Shown: in pieces, positions 6,937 to 15,089 of the stretch
Layout: each line of letters begins with the position of its first letter
Position numbering within the stretch: position 1 is the stretch's first letter
Assembly: GCA_030428395.1 (NCBI GenBank)
Contig: JAUIDW010000013.1
Location: 1-40,797 of the forward strand
Reading direction: 5' to 3'
DNA: 40,797 nt
DNA from: a bacterium
Lineage (GTDB): Bacteria; Planctomycetota; UBA1135; GCA-002686595
Translations under genes and position numbers: made by a program
Notes under the pieces: generated by a model
The model's database searches: none
What the model saw: the letters and a program-made list of their open reading frames with translations, nothing else
Told to the model about the DNA's origin: nothing

Positions 6937-8547
6937 ATGAGGAAGCAGCAGGTCGCGGACTGGGACACGCTCGAGCCCCTGCGGCCGACCCACGCCCTGG
7001 TCGAGAACGTCGACCTCGTCATCGTCCGCTACGGCGACGAGGTCTCGGTGCTCTACGGCCGCTGCCACCACCGCGGCGCCCTGCTCGCCGACGGGCACGT
7101 CGACGGCGACAACCTGATCTGCGGGGTCCACGGCTGGGACTACCGCTTCCGCAGCGGCGTGTCGGAGTACAACAACGACGAGCGCCTGCAGCGCTTCTCG
7201 TCCTGGGTCGAGGACGGCGCCGTCTGGGTGGACGCCGACGAGATCGCCGGGTGGGAGCGCGACCACCCGCAGCCCTACGACCGCGAGGCGTACCAGGGCA
7301 GCTACGCCGACGTCCACGGCGACCCCGCCGAGCCGCACGTGCGCCTGATCCGCCAGCTGGCCAGCGAGGGGCTGTCGCGGACGGGCCACCACGGCCCCGC
7401 CGCCGCCATGGGCGTCGCGCGCACCGAGCTGCCGACGTGGGACGACCTGCAGTTCGTCACGGCGCAGCTCGCGCGGCTGCCGCAGCTGGACGACGTCGAC
7501 GTCGGCACCGAGCTGGTCATCGGCCCGGGCGCGGCGAAGCCGCTGCGCCTGGACATCCCGATCTTCGTGTCGGACATGAGCTTCGGCGCGCTGTCGGAGG
7601 AGGCCAAGCTGGCCCTCGCGCGCGGCGCCGAGCGCGCCGGCACGGGCATCGCGTCCGGCGAGGGCGGCATGCTGCCCGAGGAGCAGGAGGCCTGCTCTCG
7701 CTACTTCTACGAGCTGGCCTCCGGCCGCTTCGGCTGGTCCCTCGACAAGGTCCAGCGCGTCCAGGCCTTCCACTTCAAGGGCGGCCAGGGCTCGAAGACG
7801 GGCACCGGCGGCCACCTGCCGGGCGACAAGGTCACGGGCAAGATCGCCGAGGTGCGCGGGCTCGAGCCGGGCACGCCGGCGGTGTCCCCCGCGCGCTTCC
7901 CCGACTGGACGCACGAGGACGACTACCGCGCCTGCGCCGCGCAGGTCCGCGAGGCCACCGGCGGCATCCCGATCGGGTTCAAGCTGTCCGCCCAGCACGT
8001 CGAGCAGGACCTCGACGCCGCCCTGCGCATCGGCGTGGACTACGTCATCCTCGACGGCCGCGGCGGCGGCACCGGCGCGGCGCCGACGATCTTCCGCGAC
8101 AACATCTCGGTGCCGACCATCCCCGCCCTGGCGCGCGCCCGCCGCCACCTGGACCGCGCCGGGCGCGACGACGTCACGCTGATCGTCACCGGCGGGCTGC
8201 GCACGCCGGCGGACTTCGCCAAGGCGCTGGCGCTGGGCGCGGACGGCGTGGCGGTCGCGAACTCGGCGCTGCAGGCGATCGGGTGCCTCGGCATGCGCGC
8301 CTGCAACACGAACAACTGCCCCGTGGGCATCGCGACGCAGAAGCCGCACCTGCGCGCGCGCCTGCCCGTCGACCAGGCGGCCGAGCGCCTCGAGCGCTTC
8401 CTGCGGTCCACGGTCGACCTGATGAAGGTGCTCGCGCGCGCCTGCGGGCACGACCGCCTGGACGAGTTCTGCCTGGACGACCTGACGACGTTCCGCCGCG
8501 ACATGGCGGAGCTGGCGGGCGTCGCCTACGGCGGCGTCGGCCGCTAG
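6937..8547 (+). CDS. Rieske domain fused to FMN-binding glutamate synthase-like enzyme
   Basis: A 536-aa protein with a strong Shine-Dalgarno (GAAGGAGG, about 6921-6928) before ATG 6937. Residues 1-100 are a Rieske domain (Cys43-x-His45 in GRCHHRGALL; Cys62-x-x-His65 in ICGVHGWDY). Residues about 130-520 are the FMN/[3Fe-4S] barrel of the glutamate synthase large-subunit family, with FKGGQGSKTGTGGHLPG, the glycine-rich ILDGRGGGTGAAP and the cluster cysteines Cys450, Cys456 and Cys461 (CLGMRACNTNNCP). There is no glutaminase domain, so it is not a complete GOGAT; such stand-alone forms have mostly unassigned substrates. The Rieske cluster likely feeds or drains electrons from the flavin (inference). 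The next gene follows after 31 bases. Confidence 0.9.
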   Translation: MRKQQVADWDTLEPLRPTHALVENVDLVIVRYGDEVSVLYGRCHHRGALLADGHVDGDNLICGVHGWDYRFRSGVSEYNNDERLQRFSSWVEDGAVWVDADEIAGWERDHPQPYDREAYQGSYADVHGDPAEPHVRLIRQLASEGLSRTGHHGPAAAMGVARTELPTWDDLQFVTAQLARLPQLDDVDVGTELVIGPGAAKPLRLDIPIFVSDMSFGALSEEAKLALARGAERAGTGIASGEGGMLPEEQEACSRYFYELASGRFGWSLDKVQRVQAFHFKGGQGSKTGTGGHLPGDKVTGKIAEVRGLEPGTPAVSPARFPDWTHEDDYRACAAQVREATGGIPIGFKLSAQHVEQDLDAALRIGVDYVILDGRGGGTGAAPTIFRDNISVPTIPALARARRHLDRAGRDDVTLIVTGGLRTPADFAKALALGADGVAVANSALQAIGCLGMRACNTNNCPVGIATQKPHLRARLPVDQAAERLERFLRSTVDLMKVLARACGHDRLDEFCLDDLTTFRRDMAELAGVAYGGVGR

Positions 8548-8578
8548 CCGCGCCCCGGCCGCGAGGAGCACCGACGAC

Positions 8579-10516
8579 ATGAGCGAGCGCATCGAGTGGA
8601 CCCGGGTCCTCGAGCCCGGCCAGCCGAAGGAGGGGCGCGTCCAGACCGTCGCCGTGGGGCACCGCACGCTGGCGGTGTCGCGCTTCGAGGGCCAGCTGGG
8701 CGCCCTGGACAACCGCTGCCCGCACCAGGGCGGCCCGCTGGGCGAGGGCTCGATCGAGAACGGCTGGCTGCGCTGCCCCTGGCACGGCTGGGACTTCCAC
8801 CCGTGCACCGGGCGCTCGCCGGGCAGCCACGACGACGGCGTGCCGACCTTCCCGGTGGAGGAGCGCGAGGACGGCGTCTACGTCGGCGTCCCGGTCGAGG
8901 CGCCGCGTACGCGCACCGTGTCCGACCTGATGGTCGAGACGATGGTCGCCTGGGGCGTGCGCCACGTGTTCGGGATGGTGGGGCACTCGAACCTCGGCCT
9001 GGCCGACGCGCTGCGCGAGCAGGAGCGCGCCGGCAACCTGACGTACGTCGGCATCCGCCACGAGGGCGCGGCAGCCTTCGCCGCCTCGGCCTACGCCAAG
9101 CTGACCGGCCGCCCGGCCGCGTGCATGGGCATCGCCGGCCCGGGCTCGACCAACATGCTGACGGGCCTGTGGGACGCCAAGGTCGACCGCGCGCCCGTGC
9201 TGGCGCTGTGCGGGCAGGTCGACACGCAGGTGCTCGGCCCCGGCAACTTCCAGGAGTGCGACCTCGAGGCCGCCTTCCGCCCCGTGTCGTGCTGGGGGCA
9301 GACCGTGCACCGCGACAGCAAGCACGTCGAGCTGGTCAACCTGGCGGTCAAGAACGCGGTCCTGCAGCGCGACGTCGCGCACCTGATCTTCCCCGACGAG
9401 GTCCAGACGATGCCCGCGCCCGAGGGCGCCGCGGCCGGCGGCCCCAGGGGGCGGATGCCGCGGCTCGAGATCGCGCCGGCCGAGGCCAGCCTCGAGGAGG
9501 CCGTGCGCGTGATCGACGGGTCGAAGCGCCCGGCGATCGTCGTCGGGCACGGCGCGCGCTTCGAGATGGACTCCGTCCTGGCCCTGGCCGGACGCCTGAA
9601 CGCGCCGGTGCTGACGACGTTCAAGGGCAAGGGCCTGGTCTCCGACTTCCACGCGCTGGGCTGCGGCGTCCTGGGGCGCAGCGGCACGCCGATCGCCAGC
9701 TGGTTCATGAACGAGAGCGACTGCCTGATCGTGTTCGGCGCGTCGTTCTCGAACCACACCGGCATCACGCCCAAGCTGCCCATCGTGCAGGTCGACTACG
9801 ACCCGCTCGCCCTCGGCCGCCACCACGCCGTCGAGGTGCCCGTGCTGGGCGAGATCGGCGTGACCGCCGACCTGCTGCTCGAGCGCACGAAGGCCAGCTG
9901 CGAGGACCGCCGCCCGGAGGTGGCCGAGCGCTGGCGCATCTGGCGCGCCGAGAAGGAGCGCCGCGCGCAGGACGACCGCGGCAGCGGCGTGAGCTCCGCC
10001 GCCCTGTTCGCCGCGCTGACCCGCCACGCGCCGGCGGACGCGGTGATCGCGGTGGACGTGGGCAACAACACCTACTCCTTCGGCCGCTACTTCGAGTGCC
10101 AGGAGCAGTCCGTGCTGATGTCGGGCTACCTCGGCTCGATCGGCTTCGGCTTCCCCGCCGCCATGGGCGCGCGCATGGCCGCCCCCGACCGCCCGACGAT
10201 CGCCGTCACCGGCGACGGCGGCTTCGGCCAGTACATGGGCGAGTTCACCACCGCCGTGAAGTACGGCATGAAGATCACCCACGTGCTGCTGAACAACAGC
10301 GAGCTCGGCAAGATCTCCAAGGAGCAGCGCGCCGGCCACTGGGACGTGTGGCAGACGAGCCTCGTCAACCCGAGCTTCGCCGACTTCGCCACGAGCTGCG
10401 GCGGCCTGGGCGTGCGCGTCACCAAGCGCGACGAGCTCGACGACGCCCTCCGCCGCGCCCTCGACCACGACGGCCCCGCCCTGGTCGAGGTGCTGTCCGA
10501 CGTCGAGCTGATCTAG
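8579..10516 (+). CDS. Rieske domain fused to thiamine-diphosphate-dependent (acetolactate synthase-like) enzyme
   Basis: A 645-aa protein. Residues 1-105 are a complete Rieske domain (Cys47-x-His49 in RCPHQGGPLGEG; Cys66-x-x-His69 in RCPWHGWDF). The rest has the three-domain fold of the acetolactate synthase/pyruvate oxidase family: a Pyr domain with the catalytic Glu162 in IRHEGAAAFAASAYAKLTG, a middle domain, and a PP domain with the ThDP motif running from GDG (545-547) to NN (572-573). A Rieske cluster next to ThDP would allow one-electron oxidation of the enamine intermediate, as in 2-oxoacid oxidoreductases or quinone-linked pyruvate oxidase (inference). The exact substrate cannot be read from sequence. 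Operon partner of the upstream Rieske flavoenzyme. Confidence 0.9.
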   Translation: MSERIEWTRVLEPGQPKEGRVQTVAVGHRTLAVSRFEGQLGALDNRCPHQGGPLGEGSIENGWLRCPWHGWDFHPCTGRSPGSHDDGVPTFPVEEREDGVYVGVPVEAPRTRTVSDLMVETMVAWGVRHVFGMVGHSNLGLADALREQERAGNLTYVGIRHEGAAAFAASAYAKLTGRPAACMGIAGPGSTNMLTGLWDAKVDRAPVLALCGQVDTQVLGPGNFQECDLEAAFRPVSCWGQTVHRDSKHVELVNLAVKNAVLQRDVAHLIFPDEVQTMPAPEGAAAGGPRGRMPRLEIAPAEASLEEAVRVIDGSKRPAIVVGHGARFEMDSVLALAGRLNAPVLTTFKGKGLVSDFHALGCGVLGRSGTPIASWFMNESDCLIVFGASFSNHTGITPKLPIVQVDYDPLALGRHHAVEVPVLGEIGVTADLLLERTKASCEDRRPEVAERWRIWRAEKERRAQDDRGSGVSSAALFAALTRHAPADAVIAVDVGNNTYSFGRYFECQEQSVLMSGYLGSIGFGFPAAMGARMAAPDRPTIAVTGDGGFGQYMGEFTTAVKYGMKITHVLLNNSELGKISKEQRAGHWDVWQTSLVNPSFADFATSCGGLGVRVTKRDELDDALRRALDHDGPALVEVLSDVELI

Positions 10517-10535
10517 GCCGCCCGGGCCGCCGAGC

Positions 10536-10757
10536 TCAGCTCGACCGGTCCATCGCCCCGGCGATCGCCTCCGCCCGCAGCAGCAGCGCCCAGCCCACGA
10601 CGGCCTTCAGCAGCAGCGTGGCCACGAACGGCGGCGTCACCTGCCCGGCGCCCATCGCCAGCGCCGTCACCACCGCCGGCACGTCCAGCAACACCGCGAC
10701 CGCCAGGAACAACCCGTACAACCGCATCCCGACGACGATCCAGTCCAGCCGGTCCAT
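10536..10757 (-). CDS. Small two-helix membrane protein, unknown
   Basis: A 73-aa protein with two hydrophobic helices (about residues 7-35 and 44-60), LYGLFLAVAVLLDVPAVVTA and PPFVATLLLKAVVGWALLL, and a short acidic/polar tail. No family recognised. It is convergent to the Rieske/ThDP gene, 19 bases from its stop, and points away from the toxin-antitoxin pair. The regular helix pattern and in-phase GC bias support it as a gene, but at this length it could be chance. Confidence 0.5.
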   Translation of the reverse strand: MDRLDWIVVGMRLYGLFLAVAVLLDVPAVVTALAMGAGQVTPPFVATLLLKAVVGWALLLRAEAIAGAMDRSS

Positions 10758-10810
10758 GCCGAGAGCGTACGCGCGAGGGGGGTCGGACGCGATCCCCGGT
10801 CATACGAGGG

Positions 10811-10838
10811 TTGACATATGCCGAATGTGGCATATAGT
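10811..10838 (+). promoter_or_regulatory. Sigma70-like promoter overlapping a palindromic operator for the toxin-antitoxin operon
   Basis: A perfect TTGACA (10811-10816) is followed after 16 bases by TATAGT (10833-10838). Between and over them lies a perfect inverted repeat with 7-base arms, ATATGCC (10816-10822) and GGCATAT (10829-10835), separated by 6 bases. Such AT-rich symmetry is striking in this genome. The position directly before a HigB-like toxin and an XRE antitoxin fits autorepression by the antitoxin (family knowledge plus inference). Confidence 0.7.
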
Positions 10839-11177
10839 CGCCGGGCGGACAAGCCCCTGCGCTGGCTGCGTGGAACCGTCGTCAAGACGCCCCCTGTAGG
10901 CCAGCCGGCGCGCCGCGACCTCGGCGTGGCGCTTCGCGTGCTTCAGCGCGGGGGCCTGCTCTCCATGCCGCTTTCCAGACCCATGCCCTCGATTGGTCCA
11001 CGCTGCCACGAGCTGCGGGTCCGCGACGGCAGCAAGTCGTGGAGACTCGTCTACCGGACGGATCCAGACGCCATCCTGGTCGTGGACCTCTTCCAGAAGA
11101 CGACGCAGAAGACCCCGATACGTGCCATCGAGCGCTGCCGCTCACGCCTCCGCAGCTACGACGAGGGCCCTGGGTGA
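10818..11177 (+). CDS. HigB/RelE-like toxin (phage-derived Gp49-like family)
   Basis: A 119-aa reading frame whose core (from KPLRWLRG, via VVKTPP and RDLGVALRVLQRG, to MPSIGPRCHELRVRD, WRLVYRTDPDAILVVDLF and RCRSRLRSYD) matches the Gp49-like branch of the RelE/HigB superfamily, ribosome-dependent mRNA endonucleases. The arrangement is toxin first, antitoxin second, as in higBA. The start is uncertain: ATG 10818 has a GAGGG at 10806-10810 but lies inside the promoter/operator, so a transcript from that promoter could not include it. A later non-ATG start near the family N-terminus (for example CTG 10857) is then needed. The stop is 10 bases before the antitoxin start. Confidence 0.82.
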   Translation: MPNVAYSRRADKPLRWLRGTVVKTPPVGQPARRDLGVALRVLQRGGLLSMPLSRPMPSIGPRCHELRVRDGSKSWRLVYRTDPDAILVVDLFQKTTQKTPIRAIERCRSRLRSYDEGPG

Positions 11178-11187
11178 GGAGCCCGCC

Positions 11188-11490
11188 ATGAAACGAAGCA
11201 AGAAGCCGACCTGGGTCGAGACCGATGTCGAGGAGCTGCTCCAGCTCTCGGCCGAGGATCTCGTGATCGTCGAGTTCCGCGCCGCGCTCGCCGTGGCCCT
11301 GCAGCGCGCCCGCAAGCGCCGCAAGCTGACCCAGCAGGAGGCCGCCGAGCGCATCGGCACGTCCCAGGCCCAGGTCTCGAAGATGGAGGCGGGGCAGTCC
11401 TCGATCACCCTCGACCGCATCATCCGCGCGCTGGCCGCCCTGGGGGTCTCGCGCCCGACGATCGTCAAGGCGCTGGGCTCGGCGGCCTGA
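11188..11490 (+). CDS. HigA-like XRE family antitoxin
   Basis: A 100-aa protein starting at ATG 11188, with a GAGGAG-like ribosome site just upstream. Residues about 40-95 are an XRE/Cro helix-turn-helix (RARKRRKLTQQEAAERIG then SQAQVSKMEAG). The N-terminal 35 residues, rich in Glu and Leu, probably wrap or neutralise the toxin. It should bind the palindrome at 10816-10835 and repress the operon, with the toxin acting as co-repressor or de-repressor (family knowledge). Paired with the upstream HigB-like gene. Confidence 0.88.
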   Translation: MKRSKKPTWVETDVEELLQLSAEDLVIVEFRAALAVALQRARKRRKLTQQEAAERIGTSQAQVSKMEAGQSSITLDRIIRALAALGVSRPTIVKALGSAA

Positions 11491-11541
11491 AGCCGCGCGA
11501 GCGCGTCCGCCCTGCCCGGCCTTCGCCGCCGCTCCGCGTCC

Positions 11542-11829
11542 TCAGTGGTCCGCGATCGGCTTGTCGGTGAAGAGGTAGTCCTTCAGCTCGGAGGAGAAGG
11601 TCGGGTCCTTGCGGCGGATCCACTCGAGGACCATGGCCGCGTGCTCCTTCTCCTCGTCGCGGTTGTGCGCGAGGATCTTCCGGAGGCTCTCGTCCTGGCA
11701 GGCGTCGACGCGCTGGTTGTACCAGTCGACCGCCTCCAGCTCCTCCATCAGCGACGTGATCGCGCGGTGCATGTCCCGCGTCTCGTTGCTCAGCTCGTCG
11801 ATCGGCTCGTGGTAGCCCTCGTTGGCCAT
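11542..11829 (-). CDS. EncFtn-type (encapsulated ferritin) ferroxidase without shell gene
   Basis: A 95-aa two-helix protein that closely matches the encapsulated ferritin (EncFtn) family: MHRAITSLMEELEAVDWYNQ in helix 1 and LAHNRDEEKEHAAMVLEW in helix 2. The iron-binding glutamates (Glu29/Glu30/Glu32, Glu59/Glu60/Glu62) and His63 are present. EncFtn dimers pair to form the di-iron ferroxidase centre inside an annular decamer and normally oxidise Fe(II) within an encapsulin shell. Here the protein ends at DKPIADH with no C-terminal cargo-targeting extension, and no encapsulin gene lies beside it. A good Shine-Dalgarno (CAGGAG) precedes ATG 11829. Confidence 0.9.
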   Translation of the reverse strand: MANEGYHEPIDELSNETRDMHRAITSLMEELEAVDWYNQRVDACQDESLRKILAHNRDEEKEHAAMVLEWIRRKDPTFSSELKDYLFTDKPIADH

Positions 11830-11881
11830 GGCTTGCTCCTGGGTAGGGGGCCGGGTGGGTCCAGGATGCTAGTGCGCGCGG

Positions 11882-14179
11882 TCACGGCGTCCACAGGGCG
11901 GCGAGGAACTCGGGGTCGAGGCCGGTCGAGTCGCCGGGGGAGAGGTCGAAGGCGCCGTCCTGGTGGAGCAGCGCGTGGGCCGCGGTGGGGTGGGTGAGCG
12001 CGAGGGTGCGGTTGCGGCCGGCCTGGAGGGCGGGGTCGTCGGTGCGGCCCACGGCGAGCACGCTGCCGTGGGCGTCCAGGAAGGCGACGGCGAGGGGGGT
12101 CTCGAGGCCGTGGAGGCCGCCGAGCGCGGGGGGGTCGTCCTCCGGCCGGCGCGTGGCGAGGAAGACCTGGTCGGGCTCGCCGGACAGGAACGCGGCGGGC
12201 TGCAGCAGCATCCTGCGCCGCGGCGAGCCGAGCACGACGGGGCAGACGCGCGCGGGGCGCCCGGCCAGCTCGTGCTCGAAGTGCGCCGCGCCGCGCCGCG
12301 CCGAGGCGTCGTGCGCGCGGTACCCGTAGAAGTCGAGCCCCCAGAGCGCGGCGACGCGCCCCTCGGGCGGCCCCTCCGCGCCGACGCGCTCCAGGAAGGC
12401 TCGATAGGTCTCTCCCTCGGGCTTGCCCCAGACGTGGTGCAGCACCGACGCCCCGTTGTCGCGCATGCCCTGCAGGAAGCGGTGCGCGGGCAGGGACTCC
12501 GCGAACATCGCCGGCTCGTAGTAGGCGACGATCGTCTCGATGTCGGCGCTCGTGACGTTGTTGAACTGCGTCAGGTTCGAGTTGTAGAGCCACTCGTGCT
12601 CGGCGGGGCTCAGCCCGCCGTCGAGCTGCAGGCGGCCCACGAGGGACGCCAGGGTCGGCATGTCCCAGCCGGCGCGCTCGAGCCCGGCCGCCTGCGGCAC
12701 GAGCCAGCGGATCAGCACGGCGTTCACGGGGTGGTCGGTGTGGGCCTCGAAGGCCTCGACCAGCGCCGTCAGGGAGGCGTCGGCGTCGACCTTGCCGAGC
12801 CCCGCGCGCAGCACGTCGAGCGCTCCCTGCGCCACGGCGTGCGCCCACGGATCCGAGGGCGGGCGGGCGTACATCGTGTCGACCAGGTGCGCGGGCAGCG
12901 CGCCGAGCACGTCGGCCGGCGCCCGGGGTGCGAGCTTCTGCAGCTCCTGCAGGGCCGTCCCCAGCACGATCTCCTCCGGGTCGTCCCGCAGCGCGGCGAA
13001 CACCGGGTCGAGCGCCTCGGCGCCCATCGTGCCCGCGGCCGCGCCGTCGCACAGGTACAGCAGCGCCAGCGCGCGCGTGCCCGGGTCCTGGCCGCCGTCG
13101 GCGGGAGCCAGCTCGGTCAGGATCGCCTGGAAGCGCGCGGCGACCTCCGGTTCCTCCGGTGCTCCCGAGACGACGGCCTGCATCGCGGCGAAGACCTGCT
13201 GCAGCTCGCGCTCGCCCGGCGCGGGCAGGAAGGCGGCCGCGGCGTCGAGCCGCGCGGCCGCGGGCACGCCCTGGGCGGGAAACGTGCGGATCTCGTGCAG
13301 GCGGCGGTCCAGCGGCGCGCCGCGCTGCTCGAGCACCTCGAGCGTCAGCGCGAACGCGTCCGCGCCGCCGAGGGTCCGCAGGGCGCTCAGCGCCGCGTCG
13401 GGCGAGGGCAGCCGCGCGTGGTTGGCGCGCACGTACTCCAGACGCTCGGCCGGCGTCAGCTCGAGGCCGTGCAGCATGGCGAGCAGCGTCGGGACGGTGG
13501 CGTCCGCGTGGTCGGCGCGGACCAGCTCCTCGGCCAGCGCCGTGCGGAGGGCGCCGGCCCGCGGGACGCCCGAGCCGGCGGCGTCGAGCAGGGTCTCCCC
13601 GTGTGCGACGTTCCCCCCGACCAGCGCGCGCGCCTCGCGGACCAGGCGCTGGGTCTCCACGTCCTCCACGACGACCTGCAGCAACGTCTTCCAGCCCCGC
13701 TCGGTCTGCATCGCCTCCGGATCGCGCAGGCGCTCGACCAGGAAGTCCTCGGCGCCCGGGTCCTCCATGCGCACGAGCGCGACCATCGCGCCGGCGCGCA
13801 GCTCGTCCTCGGGGTCCTCGACCGCCATGCGCCGCATGCGGTCGCGCAGCGGGAAGGCGTTCGCACCGAAGTGCAGCACGTTGCCGAGCGACTCCAGGCG
13901 AACGGCGGGGGACAGGTCGTCCAGGCCGACGGCGTACTCGTCGAGCGTGCGGCCGTCGTAGCGCGCCTCCGGGTCGACGCGCGGGGGCGGAGCCGCGTCG
14001 GTGGCCGCGGCGGCCGATGCGCTGCCCGACCCGGGGGTCGATCCGGCGGAGGACCCGGACGGTCCGCCGTCCTCGCTCGCACCGTCGCCGCCGCATCCCC
14101 ACGCCAGCGCCGCGGTCAGCAGGGCCGCAGCCAGGGCGCGCGGGCCTCGTTCGCTCGTCGTCTCGTGCATCGTCGTCAT
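11882..14179 (-). CDS. Large helical lipoprotein, unknown (HEAT-like repeats)
   Basis: A 765-aa protein. The N-terminus has a lipoprotein signal ending ALAWGC (Cys29), then a Gly/Ser/Ala-rich flexible linker to about residue 65. The middle is a long run of amphipathic helices containing repeats such as RAGAMVALVRMEDPGAEDFL, which look like HEAT/Armadillo-type repeats. The C-terminal ~200 residues are different, with beta-type segments such as ETPLAVAFLDAHGSVLAVGR, and may form a separate binding domain. No catalytic motif is seen. Start ATG 14179 overlaps the stop of a small upstream lipoprotein (ATGA); a second ATG lies at 14170. Probably a surface or periplasmic scaffold (inference). Confidence 0.78.
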   Translation of the reverse strand: MTTMHETTSERGPRALAAALLTAALAWGCGGDGASEDGGPSGSSAGSTPGSGSASAAAATDAAPPPRVDPEARYDGRTLDEYAVGLDDLSPAVRLESLGNVLHFGANAFPLRDRMRRMAVEDPEDELRAGAMVALVRMEDPGAEDFLVERLRDPEAMQTERGWKTLLQVVVEDVETQRLVREARALVGGNVAHGETLLDAAGSGVPRAGALRTALAEELVRADHADATVPTLLAMLHGLELTPAERLEYVRANHARLPSPDAALSALRTLGGADAFALTLEVLEQRGAPLDRRLHEIRTFPAQGVPAAARLDAAAAFLPAPGERELQQVFAAMQAVVSGAPEEPEVAARFQAILTELAPADGGQDPGTRALALLYLCDGAAAGTMGAEALDPVFAALRDDPEEIVLGTALQELQKLAPRAPADVLGALPAHLVDTMYARPPSDPWAHAVAQGALDVLRAGLGKVDADASLTALVEAFEAHTDHPVNAVLIRWLVPQAAGLERAGWDMPTLASLVGRLQLDGGLSPAEHEWLYNSNLTQFNNVTSADIETIVAYYEPAMFAESLPAHRFLQGMRDNGASVLHHVWGKPEGETYRAFLERVGAEGPPEGRVAALWGLDFYGYRAHDASARRGAAHFEHELAGRPARVCPVVLGSPRRRMLLQPAAFLSGEPDQVFLATRRPEDDPPALGGLHGLETPLAVAFLDAHGSVLAVGRTDDPALQAGRNRTLALTHPTAAHALLHQDGAFDLSPGDSTGLDPEFLAALWTP

Positions 14180-14481
14180 TCCTCGAGAAAGGTGGTTCCG
14201 AACCCCTCGATGGACCCGTCCCGCCGCGTGCACACGTGCGAGCCGCCGGGGCCCGCGATGATCACGCGGTCGCCGTCCAGCTCGTACTCGCCCGCGAAGG
14301 TCGAGCCCGCGAACGTGACGTAGACGCGGCCGCGCTGGCGGAACTCGAGGCTGCCCAGGCCGTCGTCGCTCGTGTACGTGCCGGACAGGCCCGGCCCGCA
14401 GGCCGTCACCCACAGCAGCGCGAGCGCCAGCGGTGCGAGCCCGCGGGCGCGTCGGACGTTCGGTCGGGGTCGTCGGGTCAT
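14176..14481 (-). CDS. Small lipoprotein, unknown
   Basis: A 101-aa protein starting at ATG 14481. An Arg-rich N-terminus and hydrophobic helix end in the lipobox VTAC (Cys28). The remaining 70 residues look like a compact beta-barrel or sandwich (LSGTYTSDDGLGSLEFRQ, then VYVTFAGSTFAGEYELDGD), similar to small lipoproteins whose domain begins G-x-Y and gives a short run of strands. It is coupled by a 4-base overlap to the large lipoprotein downstream. It is divergent from the sigma factor gene starting 78 bases away, so it may be a target of, or co-regulated with, that sigma factor (inference). Confidence 0.72.
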   Translation of the reverse strand: MTRRPRPNVRRARGLAPLALALLWVTACGPGLSGTYTSDDGLGSLEFRQRGRVYVTFAGSTFAGEYELDGDRVIIAGPGGSHVCTRRDGSIEGFGTTFLEE

Positions 14482-14558
14482 GGGGTAGACTCGCCTCCGA
14501 TCCCCGATGCGGGGCCCGCGGGGAGGTCCGCAGGCCTTTCCGGGGAATCTGGAGAGCG

Positions 14559-15089
14559 ATGGGTCCACCTCCCGAGCCGCCGGAGCTGAGCGAGCGCTTC
14601 TACGGCGAGCTGCGCGACATCGCCGCGCGTCTGTTCGCCGCCGAGCGCGGCGGCCACACGCTGCAGCCCACCGCCGTCGTCAACGAGGCCTGCGTGCGCC
14701 TGCTGTCCACCTCGCGCCTGCCCGACGCGCCCGAGCCCGATCGCCTGGCCCTGGCCGCGCGCGTCCTGCGCCAGGTCCTGGTCGACCACCACCGCGGCCG
14801 CGCGGCCGCCAGGCGCGGCGGCGGCGCCGTGCGCGTCGAGCTCGACCCCGACCTGCCCGCCGACGCCCGCACCGAGGTCGACGTCGAGCCCGTCCACGCC
14901 GCCCTGGAGCGCCTCGCCGCCCTGCACGCCCGCCAGGCCGAGGTCGTCACCCTGCGCGTCTTCGGCGGCCTCACCGTCGAGCAGACCGCCGCCGCCCTGG
15001 GCGTCTCGAAGCGCACCGCCGAGGCCGACTGGACCGTCGCCCGCGCCTGGCTGCGCCGCGAGCTCGCCGGAGAGAGCCCTGGCCCGTGA
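14559..15089 (+). CDS. ECF-subfamily RNA polymerase sigma factor (TIGR02999-like)
   Basis: A 176-aa protein from ATG 14559, with GGAGAG just before it. The opening (ELRDIAARLFAAE, GGHTLQPTAVVNEA) is diagnostic of the sigma-70 ECF group often found in Acidobacteriota and Planctomycetota. Region 2 is followed by region 4 (about residues 115-170) with a helix-turn-helix, LTVEQTAAALGVSKRTAEAD. It lacks an anti-sigma factor; instead its stop overlaps the GTG start of a Ser/Thr kinase (GTGA), so phosphorylation is the likely control. A longer upstream in-frame start lacks family similarity and was not used. Confidence 0.9.
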   Translation: MGPPPEPPELSERFYGELRDIAARLFAAERGGHTLQPTAVVNEACVRLLSTSRLPDAPEPDRLALAARVLRQVLVDHHRGRAAARRGGGAVRVELDPDLPADARTEVDVEPVHAALERLAALHARQAEVVTLRVFGGLTVEQTAAALGVSKRTAEADWTVARAWLRRELAGESPGP

